A program made the position numbers and the translations under genes. Below are positions 8,406 to 17,025 of a stretch of 25,523 nucleotides of DNA, piece by piece. The notes beneath the pieces were generated by a model. That model saw only the letters and a list, made by a program, of their open reading frames with translations. It ran no database searches and was not told the DNA's origin. The stretch is from CAKVLS01 sp045638465 (GTDB lineage Bacteria > Bacillota > Clostridia > Christensenellales > UBA1242), in assembly GCA_045638465.1 (NCBI GenBank), contig JAZUBK010000053.1, forward strand, positions 1 to 25,523, given 5' to 3'. Position 1 is the first letter of the stretch; each line of letters opens with the position of its first letter.

Positions 8406-9628
8406 TGAAGTTAGGTATTTTAGTTGTTAGCAATAATGAAATAATAGCGACAAGCGCAAATGATAGTTTGTCGCTTGTTTCTAGCGAACTTTTTAAAAGT
8501 GGCTTTGACGTAACAGACAAAATCATTATGAATGTAGACAGCGAAAAAATACAAACTAGACTAGAGCAACTATATCAAGAAAATGACATTACTATTGTTT
8601 TGGGTGATGACCAAATTGATTATAGTTTTGTCACAAAAAAAGCGATTGCAAAGTTCTTTGATGTAGAACTTATTGCAAATAGCTTTGCAAAAAACAATAT
8701 AAGTAATTATTACAAATCACTAAATGTACCAGAGCCAAAAGAGGTAAGTAGTTATGCTATAGTTCCAAACAATAGCAGATGTATAACTAACGAATTTGGC
8801 CCAATGCAAGGCTTTTTGGTAGAAGAAAACGCAAAATCATTATTCTTTATGCCAATAGAAGCCTCACAACTTAGACAAATGTTTATTACATCGGTTTTAC
8901 CATATTTGCTTTCTAAGACAAATAGTTTAAATAAAACTTATGTATTCAAGACCTTTGGTCTAAAACGTAGCGAAATACTAGGCCTTATTAAAGACCTAAA
9001 GAAAAATAAACAAAAAATCACACTTATCTGTAACGAAAAGCTACTTGACGGGGAATTAATAATTAATTATCCAGCAAGTATTGATGATTCGGCCTTGGAT
9101 AGTTTTGTATCTACTATATATACACGACTAAACAACTATATCTATGCTGAAACAGATACAACACTTGTCGAAAGGCTCTTTGATTTATTAAAGCTAAACA
9201 ATATGACTTTGGCTACTGCCGAAGATTACACCTGCGGCAATATAGCGTCAAAATTTTTGAGCGAAAACGCAGAGGGTAACAAAATATTAATCGAAAGTTA
9301 TGTAACCCCAGGAGATATTGCAAAAGAACGATTGCTTGGAGTAGATAGGGAAGTGCTAAAAAATGCTGAGAAAAAGCCTGATGATGTTGCCTATCAAATG
9401 GCAATAGGAGCGCTAGAAAGTTCTGGAGCTGACTTTGTCTTGGCAACCTTTGGTATAAATAACCAATGCTTCTATGCTATCGGAAATATCAAAGGCATAC
9501 ATTTATATAGTGAAATTTTTAGTGGAAGTGCTGTTGAACTTACCAAAAAAGGTACATCGGCGGGGTTTTTCCATTTAATCAAAAAAATTAAGAAAAATGA
9601 TTTCCATTTGGAACAATCTACTGTATAA
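8405..9628 (+). CDS. cinA: Divergent CinA-like protein with eroded active-site motifs
   Basis: 407 residues, the usual CinA length and position (directly before recA). CinA normally joins an N-terminal MoCF/pyrophosphatase domain to a C-terminal nicotinamide-nucleotide amidase domain used in pyridine-nucleotide recycling. Both halves can be traced but both signatures are damaged. The GGLGPTxDD loop of the first domain is replaced by VLGDDQIDYSF (65-75). The AESCTGG signature of the amidase reads AEDYTCG (272-278), so its Ser is Asp. The downstream AYSxxAKxxLLGV segment reads TPGDIAKERLLGV, keeping Lys but not Tyr. The frame is intact with no internal stops and ordinary codon use, so it is not a pseudogene. 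Assignment rests on the C-terminal half and synteny; catalytic function is uncertain. It starts by TAATG overlap with pgsA. Confidence 0.78.
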   Translation: MKLGILVVSNNEIIATSANDSLSLVSSELFKSGFDVTDKIIMNVDSEKIQTRLEQLYQENDITIVLGDDQIDYSFVTKKAIAKFFDVELIANSFAKNNISNYYKSLNVPEPKEVSSYAIVPNNSRCITNEFGPMQGFLVEENAKSLFFMPIEASQLRQMFITSVLPYLLSKTNSLNKTYVFKTFGLKRSEILGLIKDLKKNKQKITLICNEKLLDGELIINYPASIDDSALDSFVSTIYTRLNNYIYAETDTTLVERLFDLLKLNNMTLATAEDYTCGNIASKFLSENAEGNKILIESYVTPGDIAKERLLGVDREVLKNAEKKPDDVAYQMAIGALESSGADFVLATFGINNQCFYAIGNIKGIHLYSEIFSGSAVELTKKGTSAGFFHLIKKIKKNDFHLEQSTV

Positions 9629-9629
9629 T
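9601..9629 (+). promoter_or_regulatory. Promoter of recA inside the end of cinA
   Basis: TTTCCA (9601-9606), exactly 17 bases, TATAAT (9624-9629). The -10 overlaps the cinA stop codon. The predicted start near 9636 leaves a leader of about 23 bases containing AAGGAG. No classical CGAAC-type LexA box is present; a lone GAAC (9611-9614) has no matching half. Confidence 0.6.
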
Positions 9630-9658
9630 ATAAGCATAAGAATAAGGAGATAAATTTA

Positions 9659-10654
9659 ATGGACGACAAAAAGAAAGTATTAGAACAAGCCATCTTACAA
9701 ATTGAAAAACAATTTGGTAAAGGTGCTATTATGAAATTGGGCGACGAGACTGTACAAGCAATAGATGTAATCCCTACTGGTTGTATCGTTCTTGATAACG
9801 CACTAGGTATCGGTGGTATGCCAAGAGGAAGAATCGTAGAAATATATGGCCCAGAATCTTCTGGTAAAACTACAGTTTCTCTTCATATCGTAGCCGAAGC
9901 TCAAAAACTAGGTGGCACTGCAGCCTTTATCGATGCAGAACACGCGCTTGATCCTGTATATGCAGGTAACCTAGGTGTTAACCTAGAAGAACTATATGTA
10001 TCTCAACCAGACACTGGCGAACAAGCTTTGGATATCTGTGAGACATTAGTTAGAAGCGGAGCTTTTGATATCGTAGTTATAGACTCTGTTGCAGCACTTA
10101 CACCTAAAGCAGAAATCGAAGGAGAGATGGGTGATAGCTTTATGGGTCTTCAAGCAAGACTTATGAGCCAAGCTCTAAGAAAACTAACTGCTATTACAAA
10201 CAAGAGTAAAACTTGTGTTGTATTCATCAACCAACTAAGAGAAAAAATTGGTGTTATGTTTGGCAACCCAGAAACTACTACTGGTGGTAAAGCTCTTAAA
10301 TTCTATGCTAGTGTAAGACTAGACGTTAGAAAGGTAGATACTATAAAAGACGGTCAAGATTTTGTTGGTAACCGTACTAGAGTAAAGGTAGTTAAAAACA
10401 AACTTGCTCCTCCTTTCAAACAAGCTGAGTTTGATATCATCTATGGCAAAGGTATCTCAAATGATGGTTGTATCATTGACCTTGCTACCGAACTTGATAT
10501 CATTGCAAAGAGCGGTTCTTGGTATTCTTACAAGGGCGAAAAAATTGGTCAGGGTAGAGAAAATGTTAAAGGCTATCTTGCTGATCATCCAGAGGTTGCT
10601 AAAGAGATTGAAGAGGCTATCAGAGAGCACCTTGCTAACAAAAAACAAGCTTAA
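9659..10654 (+). CDS. recA: Recombinase RecA
   Basis: ATP-dependent strand-exchange protein for homologous recombination, and co-protease for LexA self-cleavage (lexA is in this window). 331 residues, slightly short of the common 340-350. Seen: N-terminal helix ending KQFGKGAIMKLGD; Walker A GPESSGKTT (64-72); the segment IDAEHALDPVYA; Walker B region IVVIDSVAAL; loop L1 region GDSFMGLQARLMSQALRK; and loop L2 FGNPETTTGGKALKFYAS. The C-terminal domain (about 270-331) is complete but lacks the long acidic tail of E. coli RecA. ATG at 9659 follows AAGGAGA with nine bases between. It has its own promoter in the cinA end, as in Bacillus, and a bidirectional terminator separates it from the convergent PBP gene. 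Confidence 0.98.
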   Translation: MDDKKKVLEQAILQIEKQFGKGAIMKLGDETVQAIDVIPTGCIVLDNALGIGGMPRGRIVEIYGPESSGKTTVSLHIVAEAQKLGGTAAFIDAEHALDPVYAGNLGVNLEELYVSQPDTGEQALDICETLVRSGAFDIVVIDSVAALTPKAEIEGEMGDSFMGLQARLMSQALRKLTAITNKSKTCVVFINQLREKIGVMFGNPETTTGGKALKFYASVRLDVRKVDTIKDGQDFVGNRTRVKVVKNKLAPPFKQAEFDIIYGKGISNDGCIIDLATELDIIAKSGSWYSYKGEKIGQGRENVKGYLADHPEVAKEIEEAIREHLANKKQA

Positions 10655-10728
10655 TCTGACCAGATAGTCGGGTAGTGTAAATAAGATAAACAAACCCTTA
10701 TCTTTAATGCTTATAACAAACTAAAAAT

Positions 10729-10764
10729 AAAAAGACATCTAAACTAATTTTAGATGTCTTTTTT
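10729..10764. terminator. Bidirectional terminator between recA and the PBP gene
   Basis: Fifteen-base stem (10729-10743 with 10749-10763), core AGACATCTAAA, five-base loop. A run of A on the left and T on the right allow termination from both sides, fitting two convergent genes. Confidence 0.9.
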
Positions 10765-10788
10765 ATTTGTTTTAGCTGTTCATTTTTG

Positions 10789-13026
10789 CTATTCTAAAAC
10801 CGACCAATTGTTCGATAAAATTTTGATTGGCTCAGAAATTTCATATATTTGACTATTTATGCCGCTTATTTGATATTTAACAAAATATCTGATTATTGAA
10901 TTATCATTTGGTAATTTATCTAAAATTTGGCACTTGCCAGACTTATTTTCTATCTTTTCGACCAACTGTTCGCCATTTTTATCTTTCTTTATGACAAGGT
11001 AAGTAATATAATTTTTTGCTAAAAAACTAAGTTCAATTTTACCATCTTTAACTTTGCTTTCAAGAGATATTGGTGGCAAAATCTCTAACTTTTTAGACGT
11101 CTCTTTTGGTATGTTTTTGGTCGAAAAGATTTCTACTTTTTTATATCTTGATGGGGTATTATCAGAGGCCAAAACTACCTTGTTATTTTCGATAAGGTCT
11201 ATGGTAGATATTGCTTTTTCCGTAATGGTCTTTGGCTTTAAAAATTGTGATTTGTCATTGATCTCTCTTAGCAACTTTTTTGAAAGAAGTGTTGTTTGAT
11301 TTCCGCCCGTATAGGTAAGAGGGAGTTTTTCTTTTCCATGGAAGCCCAGCCAAGATGCGACTGTATATTTTGGTGTATACGCAATATTCCATATATCAGT
11401 GTTTCCGTCTTTGTCACCGGCAGTTCCTGTTTTTGATGCTATGTTGTTATAAGAGATATCTTTTAATTTTTTTGCAGTACCTGATGATACACTTTCTTTT
11501 AGCATATCTGTTATAAGGTAAGCTGTGTCCGAACTTATCACTTGTCGCTGCCTTGGGTTGTTTTGCATAATCGTTCTGCCGTACTTATTTTTTATCTCAC
11601 GCACAAAACTATAATTTTTTAATTTTCCTTTGTTTGCAAAAGTAGTATAGCTATTTGCTATATCTAAAAATTTTACGCCACTATTTAGTCCGCCAAGTGC
11701 GATAGAGTACCCGCTATTGTCATCTATGTCAACGCCAAACTTTTTGCAGTAGTTTTTTGCGGTTGTAATTCCAACATATTCAAGTAATTTTACGGCGGGT
11801 ATATTTAGAGATTTGCTCAAAGACTCTTCAACCGAAACCCAGCCATTATATTTGCCATCATAATTTTTGGGTGAGTACCCATTAATGTTTAACTTATCAT
11901 CTAAAATCCTTGTAGATGTTGTTACTATATTTTTATCTATTGCAGGAGAGTATACAGCTATTGGTTTGATTATAGACCCAGGCTGCATCTTTTTGTTTGA
12001 AAGATTATAGTTACTATTGCCTGTGTAGGCTACAATGCCATTTGTTTTGTTATCTATCACACAAATTAGTTTGTCATAATTATCTAGTTGAGAGTTTGCT
12101 ATTTCTTCGGCTTTATGTTGTAAAGCTACATCTTGGTTTGTATAAATTTTGTATCCGCCCAAAATAATATCTTGTTCGGGAAGGTTAAGCAACTTACTTG
12201 CTTCAGCAATTGCCATGCTATTATAGTTGTTTTCACCAAGGTCAGTGTTTGATATATTAATCTTTAGTTTTTGATTTATAGCCGTATCAAACTCTTCTTT
12301 TGTTATTTTTTGTGCCAAGAACATTTCGTGCAGTACAAGATTTCTACGTTTTTCGCAGTTATCATAATTTAGAATAGGTGAATACTTCAGAGGCGATTTA
12401 ATTATTCCTGCGAGTGTTGCCGCCTCTGATATTGTCAGGTCTTTAGCAGATTTAGAAAAATACTTTTGAGTGGCTTGTTCTATACCAAAAGTACCTTGAC
12501 CAAAGTATATAACGTTGAGATATGCTTGTAATATTTCTTTTTTGCTAAAGGTATCTTCTAGTTGCTGAGTCAAAAGCATCTCATCGATTTTTCGTGAGAG
12601 CGTTTTTTTGTTAGATAAATGGGTGTTTTTGATTAATTGCTGACTTATAGTAGAGCCGCCTTGAACAAAGGCTCCATTTTTTATATTGCAAAGCAGTGCT
12701 CGTATCATACTTTTGTAATTAAGGCCATTGTGGTTATAAAAGGCCTTATCTTCTATAGAAATGAAAGCATCTCCCACATATTTTGGCAAATCATCAATAT
12801 TTGTGAGTTTTCGAATATAAATATCGCTTTCTATAAGGTTTCCATCTTTGTCATAGATTTCGATAGGAGTGTTTAGTACTTCTAGTAGATTGGCGTTTAA
12901 TTTTTTAGAGGCAAAACCTTTAAATAATCCGCTATCAAAGGCAATAAATATGCCAAGAAATAGCAATATACTAACTAAGGCAAATAAAATAAAGGCCTTT
13001 AAAGTTTTTTTTAGTCTGATTTTCAT
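10789..13026 (-). CDS. Class A penicillin-binding protein (PBP1A family)
   Basis: Bifunctional peptidoglycan glycosyltransferase and transpeptidase, anchored in the membrane with its domains outside. 745 residues: one N-terminal membrane helix (about 10-30); GT51 domain (about 55-225) with the catalytic Glu in IEDKAFYNH (E92), QGGSTISQQLIKN and RKIDEMLLTQQLE; transpeptidase domain (about 320-610) with SxxK as SIIK (S351-K354), SxN as SLN (406-408) and KTG (532-534). A C-terminal extension (about 640-745) looks beta-rich, perhaps fibronectin-type III like. All catalytic motifs are intact. The start ATG has AAAGG immediately before it, too close for a normal ribosome site; GATACT (13033-13038) seven bases upstream could give a leaderless message, but no -35 supports it. 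The stop is TAG. It sits between recA and miaB, where Bacillus has rny and others. Confidence 0.93.
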   Translation of the reverse strand: MKIRLKKTLKAFILFALVSILLFLGIFIAFDSGLFKGFASKKLNANLLEVLNTPIEIYDKDGNLIESDIYIRKLTNIDDLPKYVGDAFISIEDKAFYNHNGLNYKSMIRALLCNIKNGAFVQGGSTISQQLIKNTHLSNKKTLSRKIDEMLLTQQLEDTFSKKEILQAYLNVIYFGQGTFGIEQATQKYFSKSAKDLTISEAATLAGIIKSPLKYSPILNYDNCEKRRNLVLHEMFLAQKITKEEFDTAINQKLKINISNTDLGENNYNSMAIAEASKLLNLPEQDIILGGYKIYTNQDVALQHKAEEIANSQLDNYDKLICVIDNKTNGIVAYTGNSNYNLSNKKMQPGSIIKPIAVYSPAIDKNIVTTSTRILDDKLNINGYSPKNYDGKYNGWVSVEESLSKSLNIPAVKLLEYVGITTAKNYCKKFGVDIDDNSGYSIALGGLNSGVKFLDIANSYTTFANKGKLKNYSFVREIKNKYGRTIMQNNPRQRQVISSDTAYLITDMLKESVSSGTAKKLKDISYNNIASKTGTAGDKDGNTDIWNIAYTPKYTVASWLGFHGKEKLPLTYTGGNQTTLLSKKLLREINDKSQFLKPKTITEKAISTIDLIENNKVVLASDNTPSRYKKVEIFSTKNIPKETSKKLEILPPISLESKVKDGKIELSFLAKNYITYLVIKKDKNGEQLVEKIENKSGKCQILDKLPNDNSIIRYFVKYQISGINSQIYEISEPIKILSNNWSVLE

Positions 13027-13079
13027 ACCTTTAGTATCTGTCTTTATAATAAAATTATTATAATATATTATTATTTATG

Positions 13080-13108
13080 TTGAAAAAAAGAGATTTTTTA
13101 GGTATAAT
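13080..13108 (+). promoter_or_regulatory. Strong promoter of the miaB-mutS-mutL-miaA operon
   Basis: TTGAAA (13080-13085), 17-base spacer, TATAAT (13103-13108). Transcription should begin near 13115, three bases before the miaB ATG, with no room for a ribosome binding site. Confidence 0.8.
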
Positions 13109-13117
13109 ATACTCGTT

Positions 13118-14434
13118 ATGGAAAATAAATTTTATAAAATCAACACATATGGCTGTCAAATGAATATTCACGACAGCGAAAAACTAGCTGGTATGCTAGA
13201 AAAATTAGGATATAAAGAGACTTTTGATGATAATGTAGCTGATGTTATTGTATTTAACACTTGCTGTATAAGAGAAAGTGCAGAGCAAAAGATTTATGGC
13301 AATATTGGTGCTTTGAAAGGTATAAAGAAAAACAAAAAAGACCTTATCATCGCAGTTTGTGGTTGTATGTCTCAACAAGACGGTGTTGCTGATAATATCA
13401 AAGCGAAATTTCCGTTTGTAAATATTGTTTTTGGAACTCACAATTTGCATATGTTTGAGGAATATTTGCAAAAGCATCTTAAAACCAAAAAGAAAGTTTA
13501 TGACGTATGGCAAAGCGAAGGACAAGTTGTAGAAGATATACCGGCATATAGAACTAGCAAATATAATGGCTGGGTAAATATTATGTATGGTTGCAATAAC
13601 TTTTGTACTTACTGCATAGTACCTTATGTAAGAGGCAGAGAAAGAAGCCGCAAACTAGAAGAAATACTAAAAGAAGTAAGACTTTTGGTTGAGCAAGGGT
13701 ACAAAACTATCACACTTTTGGGTCAAAACGTTAACTCATACGGAAATGACTTTGATGATGATACAAATTTTGCAAAATTACTTAGTGAAATCTGCAAAAT
13801 AGAAGGCAATTTTAGGCTTAGATTTATGACCTCTCACCCAAAAGATTTGACTGACGAAGTAATCTCAGTTATTGCAAGAGAGGACAAAATTTCAAAGACA
13901 ATTCATTTGCCTGTGCAATCGGGTTCAAATGCTATCTTGAAAGCAATGAATAGAAAATATACTGTAGAGCACTACAAAGGTTTGATAGACAAAATCAAAG
14001 CTGCAATCCCAAATGTATCTTTAACAACAGATCTTATAGTTGGTTTTCCTGGTGAAACTGAAGAAGATTTTGAAGGAACACTTGATTTGGTAAGATATTG
14101 CAAGTACACAAGTTTGTTTGGCTTTATGTACTCAAAGAGAAAAGGTACTGTAGCCGAAAAAATAGACGGACATTTGCCAATAGCAGTAAAAAGAGAAAGA
14201 GTAAATAAATTACTTGCGCTATCAAAAGAAATCGGTAAACAAGTAACAGAATCTATGATTGGTGGCGTTTATGAAGTTTTGATGCACGAAGAAAAAGGCA
14301 AGTTAATCGGCAAAACCGAGTGTGGCAAAACAGTAGAAATTTCAAACTTAACCAGCGACATTAAAGCGGGTGAGTTTTATAACGTAAAACTAGAATCATT
14401 TAATTCAAACAAATTGTTTGGAAAAATTATATAA
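13118..14434 (+). CDS. miaB: tRNA-2-methylthio-N6-isopentenyladenosine synthase MiaB
   Basis: Radical-SAM methylthiotransferase acting on i6A37 of tRNAs, the step after MiaA, whose gene lies in the same operon. 438 residues. UPF0004 domain with cysteines C13 (TYGCQMN), C49 (FNTCCIRESAEQK) and C83 (CGCMSQQ); radical SAM CxxxCxxC as YGCNNFCTYC (C159, C163, C166) followed by IVPYVRGRERSR; and a C-terminal TRAM domain (about 375-438). TYGCQMN and VPYVRGRE mark MiaB rather than RimO. No ribosome site precedes the ATG; the promoter position implies a leaderless or three-base-leader message. An upstream alternative start is unlikely because the promoter overlaps that region. mutS begins 14 bases after the stop. 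Confidence 0.95.
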   Translation: MENKFYKINTYGCQMNIHDSEKLAGMLEKLGYKETFDDNVADVIVFNTCCIRESAEQKIYGNIGALKGIKKNKKDLIIAVCGCMSQQDGVADNIKAKFPFVNIVFGTHNLHMFEEYLQKHLKTKKKVYDVWQSEGQVVEDIPAYRTSKYNGWVNIMYGCNNFCTYCIVPYVRGRERSRKLEEILKEVRLLVEQGYKTITLLGQNVNSYGNDFDDDTNFAKLLSEICKIEGNFRLRFMTSHPKDLTDEVISVIAREDKISKTIHLPVQSGSNAILKAMNRKYTVEHYKGLIDKIKAAIPNVSLTTDLIVGFPGETEEDFEGTLDLVRYCKYTSLFGFMYSKRKGTVAEKIDGHLPIAVKRERVNKLLALSKEIGKQVTESMIGGVYEVLMHEEKGKLIGKTECGKTVEISNLTSDIKAGEFYNVKLESFNSNKLFGKII

Positions 14435-14440
14435 AGGAAG
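14433..14440 (+). promoter_or_regulatory. Ribosome binding site that decides the mutS start
   Basis: AAAGGAAG lies seven bases before ATG 14448. An in-frame ATG at 14418 lies upstream of this site and inside miaB, so it is rejected as the start. Confidence 0.8.
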
Positions 14441-14447
14441 TAACAAA

Positions 14448-17024
14448 ATGGCATTATCACCAATGATGCAACAATATATGCAAGTAAAAGAGCAGTACAA
14501 AGACGCCATAGTTTTTACACGTCTTGGTGACTTTTATGAAATGTTCTTTGAAGATGCAGAAATTGCCTCAAAAGTACTAGACCTTACACTTACTGGTAGA
14601 TCATGTGGGCTAGAAGAGAGAGCGCCAATGTGCGGTATTCCTTACCATGCAGCAGACACTTATATCTCAAAACTTATTTCTGCAGGATACAAAGTAGCAA
14701 TTTATGAACAACTAACAGAGCCAAAACCAGGTAAAATGGTAGAAAGAGGCGTTGTTAGAGTTATCACCTCAGGTACCGTTATGGAAAATGAGATGCTAGA
14801 TGAGAAGAAAAACAACTATATAGTATCTATTTTCAAAGAAAAAACAAATATAGGCGTTGCATACTGTGATATAACAACAGGAGAATTCAAAGTTTGTGAG
14901 TTTAACTCAGATAGTTTACATAATCTTAACGATATGCTAGTGAGAGTAAGACCAGCTGAGATTATTTGCAACTCAGAGATGATAAACTACACTCAAGAAT
15001 TATCTTGCGTAAAACTAAATATTATGCCAAGATTTAGTGTTTATCTAGATTATGAATTCGAATACAAAAACGCCCTAGAAACAATCAAAACCCAATTTGG
15101 CTTTAGCACGATAGGTGGTTTTGACTTTGACAAAATGGGCTATGCTATATCCGCAAGTGGTGGGCTTATCAGATATTTACTAGAAACTCAAAAGAGATCT
15201 CTTAGCCATATCAATCGTATAGTTACAGAGAAAAACTCAGACTATCTATATCTTGACGTTACTACATGTAGAAACTTAGAGATAATAGAGACAATAAGGG
15301 ACCAAAAGAAGAAGGGCTCACTTTTATGGCTTCTTGATAACACAAAAAGCAATATGGGTGCAAGGCTTATGCGTAACTGGGTTCTAAATCCTCTAAAAGA
15401 CGAATTGGAGATAAATGGTAGACTAAACGCCGTTGAAGAATTGATGCAAAATCCAATTTTGCTAAATGATATTACAAGCACTATCTCAAGATTTTCAGAT
15501 ATTGAAAGACTAGCAGGTAAGATATCATACGGAAGTATTATGCCAAGAGACTGTTTGAGTCTAAAAAACTCCCTAAAGAATCTTCCAGATCTTGCTACTT
15601 TTACCAAAGATCTAAAAGCCCCTAAACTATCTAAGCTGTTCAAGGATATTTCCAAGGCAAAAGAGCTAACTAGCTTTTTGGAAGAATGTATCTCAGAAGA
15701 TAGCCCAGCGATTATTTCAGGCGGCGGATTTATCAAAAAAGGTTTTAATAATGAATTAGATGAATACCGCAGTGTCTCAACTGATGCTCAAATGTGGTTA
15801 TCAAAACTAGAGGCAACCGAAAGAGAACAAACAGGTATCAAAAACCTAAAAATCGGTTACAACAGAGTCTTTGGATATTATATAGAGGTAAACAAATCTC
15901 AACAAGAACTAGTGCCTTTTAGATACCAAAGAAAACAAACAATAGCTAATAACGAAAGGTATATAACAGAAGAATTAAAGCAACTAGAAGAAAAGATAAT
16001 CAATGCAGACGAATTATCAATCAAACTAGAGCAAAAGATATTTACCCAAGCAAAAGAATATATGGCAACTTTAGTTCCAGAAATACAAAAAATTGCCGAA
16101 GATGTAGCGTCTCTTGATTGTATATGTTCACTTGCAAATGTCGCTACAAAATACAATTACACTAAACCAACAATCAATAGCAAAGTAAAAACTATCGAAA
16201 TAAAAGATGGTAGACACCCTGTTGTTGAGGCACTTTTAAAAAATGAACAATTTGTTCCAAACGATACAAGTTTGGACGGTGGCGAAAATAGAACTATGAT
16301 TATTACAGGTCCTAATATGGCAGGTAAGAGTACATATATGAGACAAGTAGCAATTATTACATTACTTGCCCATATCGGCAGTTTTGTTCCAGCCCAAGAG
16401 GCAACTATTTGTCTAACAGACCGTATCTTTACCAGAATTGGCGCATCAGACGATTTAGCTTATGGCCAAAGTACCTTTATGGTAGAAATGGTAGAAGTTG
16501 CTAATATTATAAACAACGCAACAAAAAATAGCCTACTTATTTTAGACGAAGTAGGTAGAGGAACATCAACTTTTGATGGCTTATCTATTGCGTGGGCCGT
16601 GCTAGAATATATTACAAAATATATCAAAGCAAAAACACTTTTTGCTACACACTATCACGAAATGACTGACCTTGAAGGTCAACTGGAAGGCGTAAAAAAT
16701 TACCGAATTTCTGTCAAAGAATATAACAACTCAGTTATTTTCCTTCGTAAAATCGTAAGAGGCGGGGCAAATAAGAGTTTTGGTATTGAGGTTGCAGGTC
16801 TTGCGGGTATCAACAAAGATGTTATCGCAAGAGCAAAAGAGATATTGCATAGCCTAGAAGAAAAAGAACTTACTACTTCAAATTTTGTTCCTACCGCAAC
16901 TCAGTATGACAAAATTATAGATAACGAAATTGTATCAAAACTAAAAAATATTGATATGAATAGAATTTCACCAATGGTAGCTTTTGAACTACTAAACGAA
17001 CTTGTAGAAAAAGCAAAGGAGTAA
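14448..17024 (+). CDS. mutS: DNA mismatch repair protein MutS
   Basis: Mismatch recognition ATPase that recruits MutL. 858 residues from ATG 14448, the normal MutS length. The N-terminal mismatch-binding domain carries the signature TRLGDFYEMFFEDA, containing the F-x-E pair whose Phe stacks on the mispaired base; next come the connector, core and clamp domains; then the ATPase with Walker A GPNMAGKSTYMRQ (near 621), Walker B LLILDEVGRGTSTFDG and the His segment ATHYHEMTDLE. The C-terminal tail after the ATPase is short to medium. The protein begins MALSPMMQQY, which matches the family start and supports ATG 14448 over 14418. mutL follows with one base between, AAGGAG lying inside the end of mutS. 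Confidence 0.98.
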   Translation: MALSPMMQQYMQVKEQYKDAIVFTRLGDFYEMFFEDAEIASKVLDLTLTGRSCGLEERAPMCGIPYHAADTYISKLISAGYKVAIYEQLTEPKPGKMVERGVVRVITSGTVMENEMLDEKKNNYIVSIFKEKTNIGVAYCDITTGEFKVCEFNSDSLHNLNDMLVRVRPAEIICNSEMINYTQELSCVKLNIMPRFSVYLDYEFEYKNALETIKTQFGFSTIGGFDFDKMGYAISASGGLIRYLLETQKRSLSHINRIVTEKNSDYLYLDVTTCRNLEIIETIRDQKKKGSLLWLLDNTKSNMGARLMRNWVLNPLKDELEINGRLNAVEELMQNPILLNDITSTISRFSDIERLAGKISYGSIMPRDCLSLKNSLKNLPDLATFTKDLKAPKLSKLFKDISKAKELTSFLEECISEDSPAIISGGGFIKKGFNNELDEYRSVSTDAQMWLSKLEATEREQTGIKNLKIGYNRVFGYYIEVNKSQQELVPFRYQRKQTIANNERYITEELKQLEEKIINADELSIKLEQKIFTQAKEYMATLVPEIQKIAEDVASLDCICSLANVATKYNYTKPTINSKVKTIEIKDGRHPVVEALLKNEQFVPNDTSLDGGENRTMIITGPNMAGKSTYMRQVAIITLLAHIGSFVPAQEATICLTDRIFTRIGASDDLAYGQSTFMVEMVEVANIINNATKNSLLILDEVGRGTSTFDGLSIAWAVLEYITKYIKAKTLFATHYHEMTDLEGQLEGVKNYRISVKEYNNSVIFLRKIVRGGANKSFGIEVAGLAGINKDVIARAKEILHSLEEKELTTSNFVPTATQYDKIIDNEIVSKLKNIDMNRISPMVAFELLNELVEKAKE

Positions 17025-17025
17025 T

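Noticed and set aside
9611..9614. GAAC half-site near the recA promoter as a LexA box
   Set aside because: There is no inverted GTTC partner at the right spacing.
10683..10704. Inverted repeat AAGATAA/TTATCTT after recA
   Set aside because: It is short, AT-only apart from one pair, and lacks a T run; the strong terminator at 10729 explains termination.
13613..13622. Reverse-strand GTACTATGCA inside miaB as a further repeat copy
   Set aside because: Only 10 bases match, and they encode the conserved Y-C-I-V-P of the radical SAM motif, so chance is the simpler explanation.
14418..14447. Upstream in-frame ATG for mutS
   Set aside because: It lies inside miaB without a ribosome site, while AAAGGAAG points to ATG 14448 and the family start MALSPMMQQY.
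15242..15736. 164-codon open frame on the - strand
   Set aside because: It lies wholly inside mutS, has no ribosome site and a composition typical of antisense frames of an AT-rich gene.
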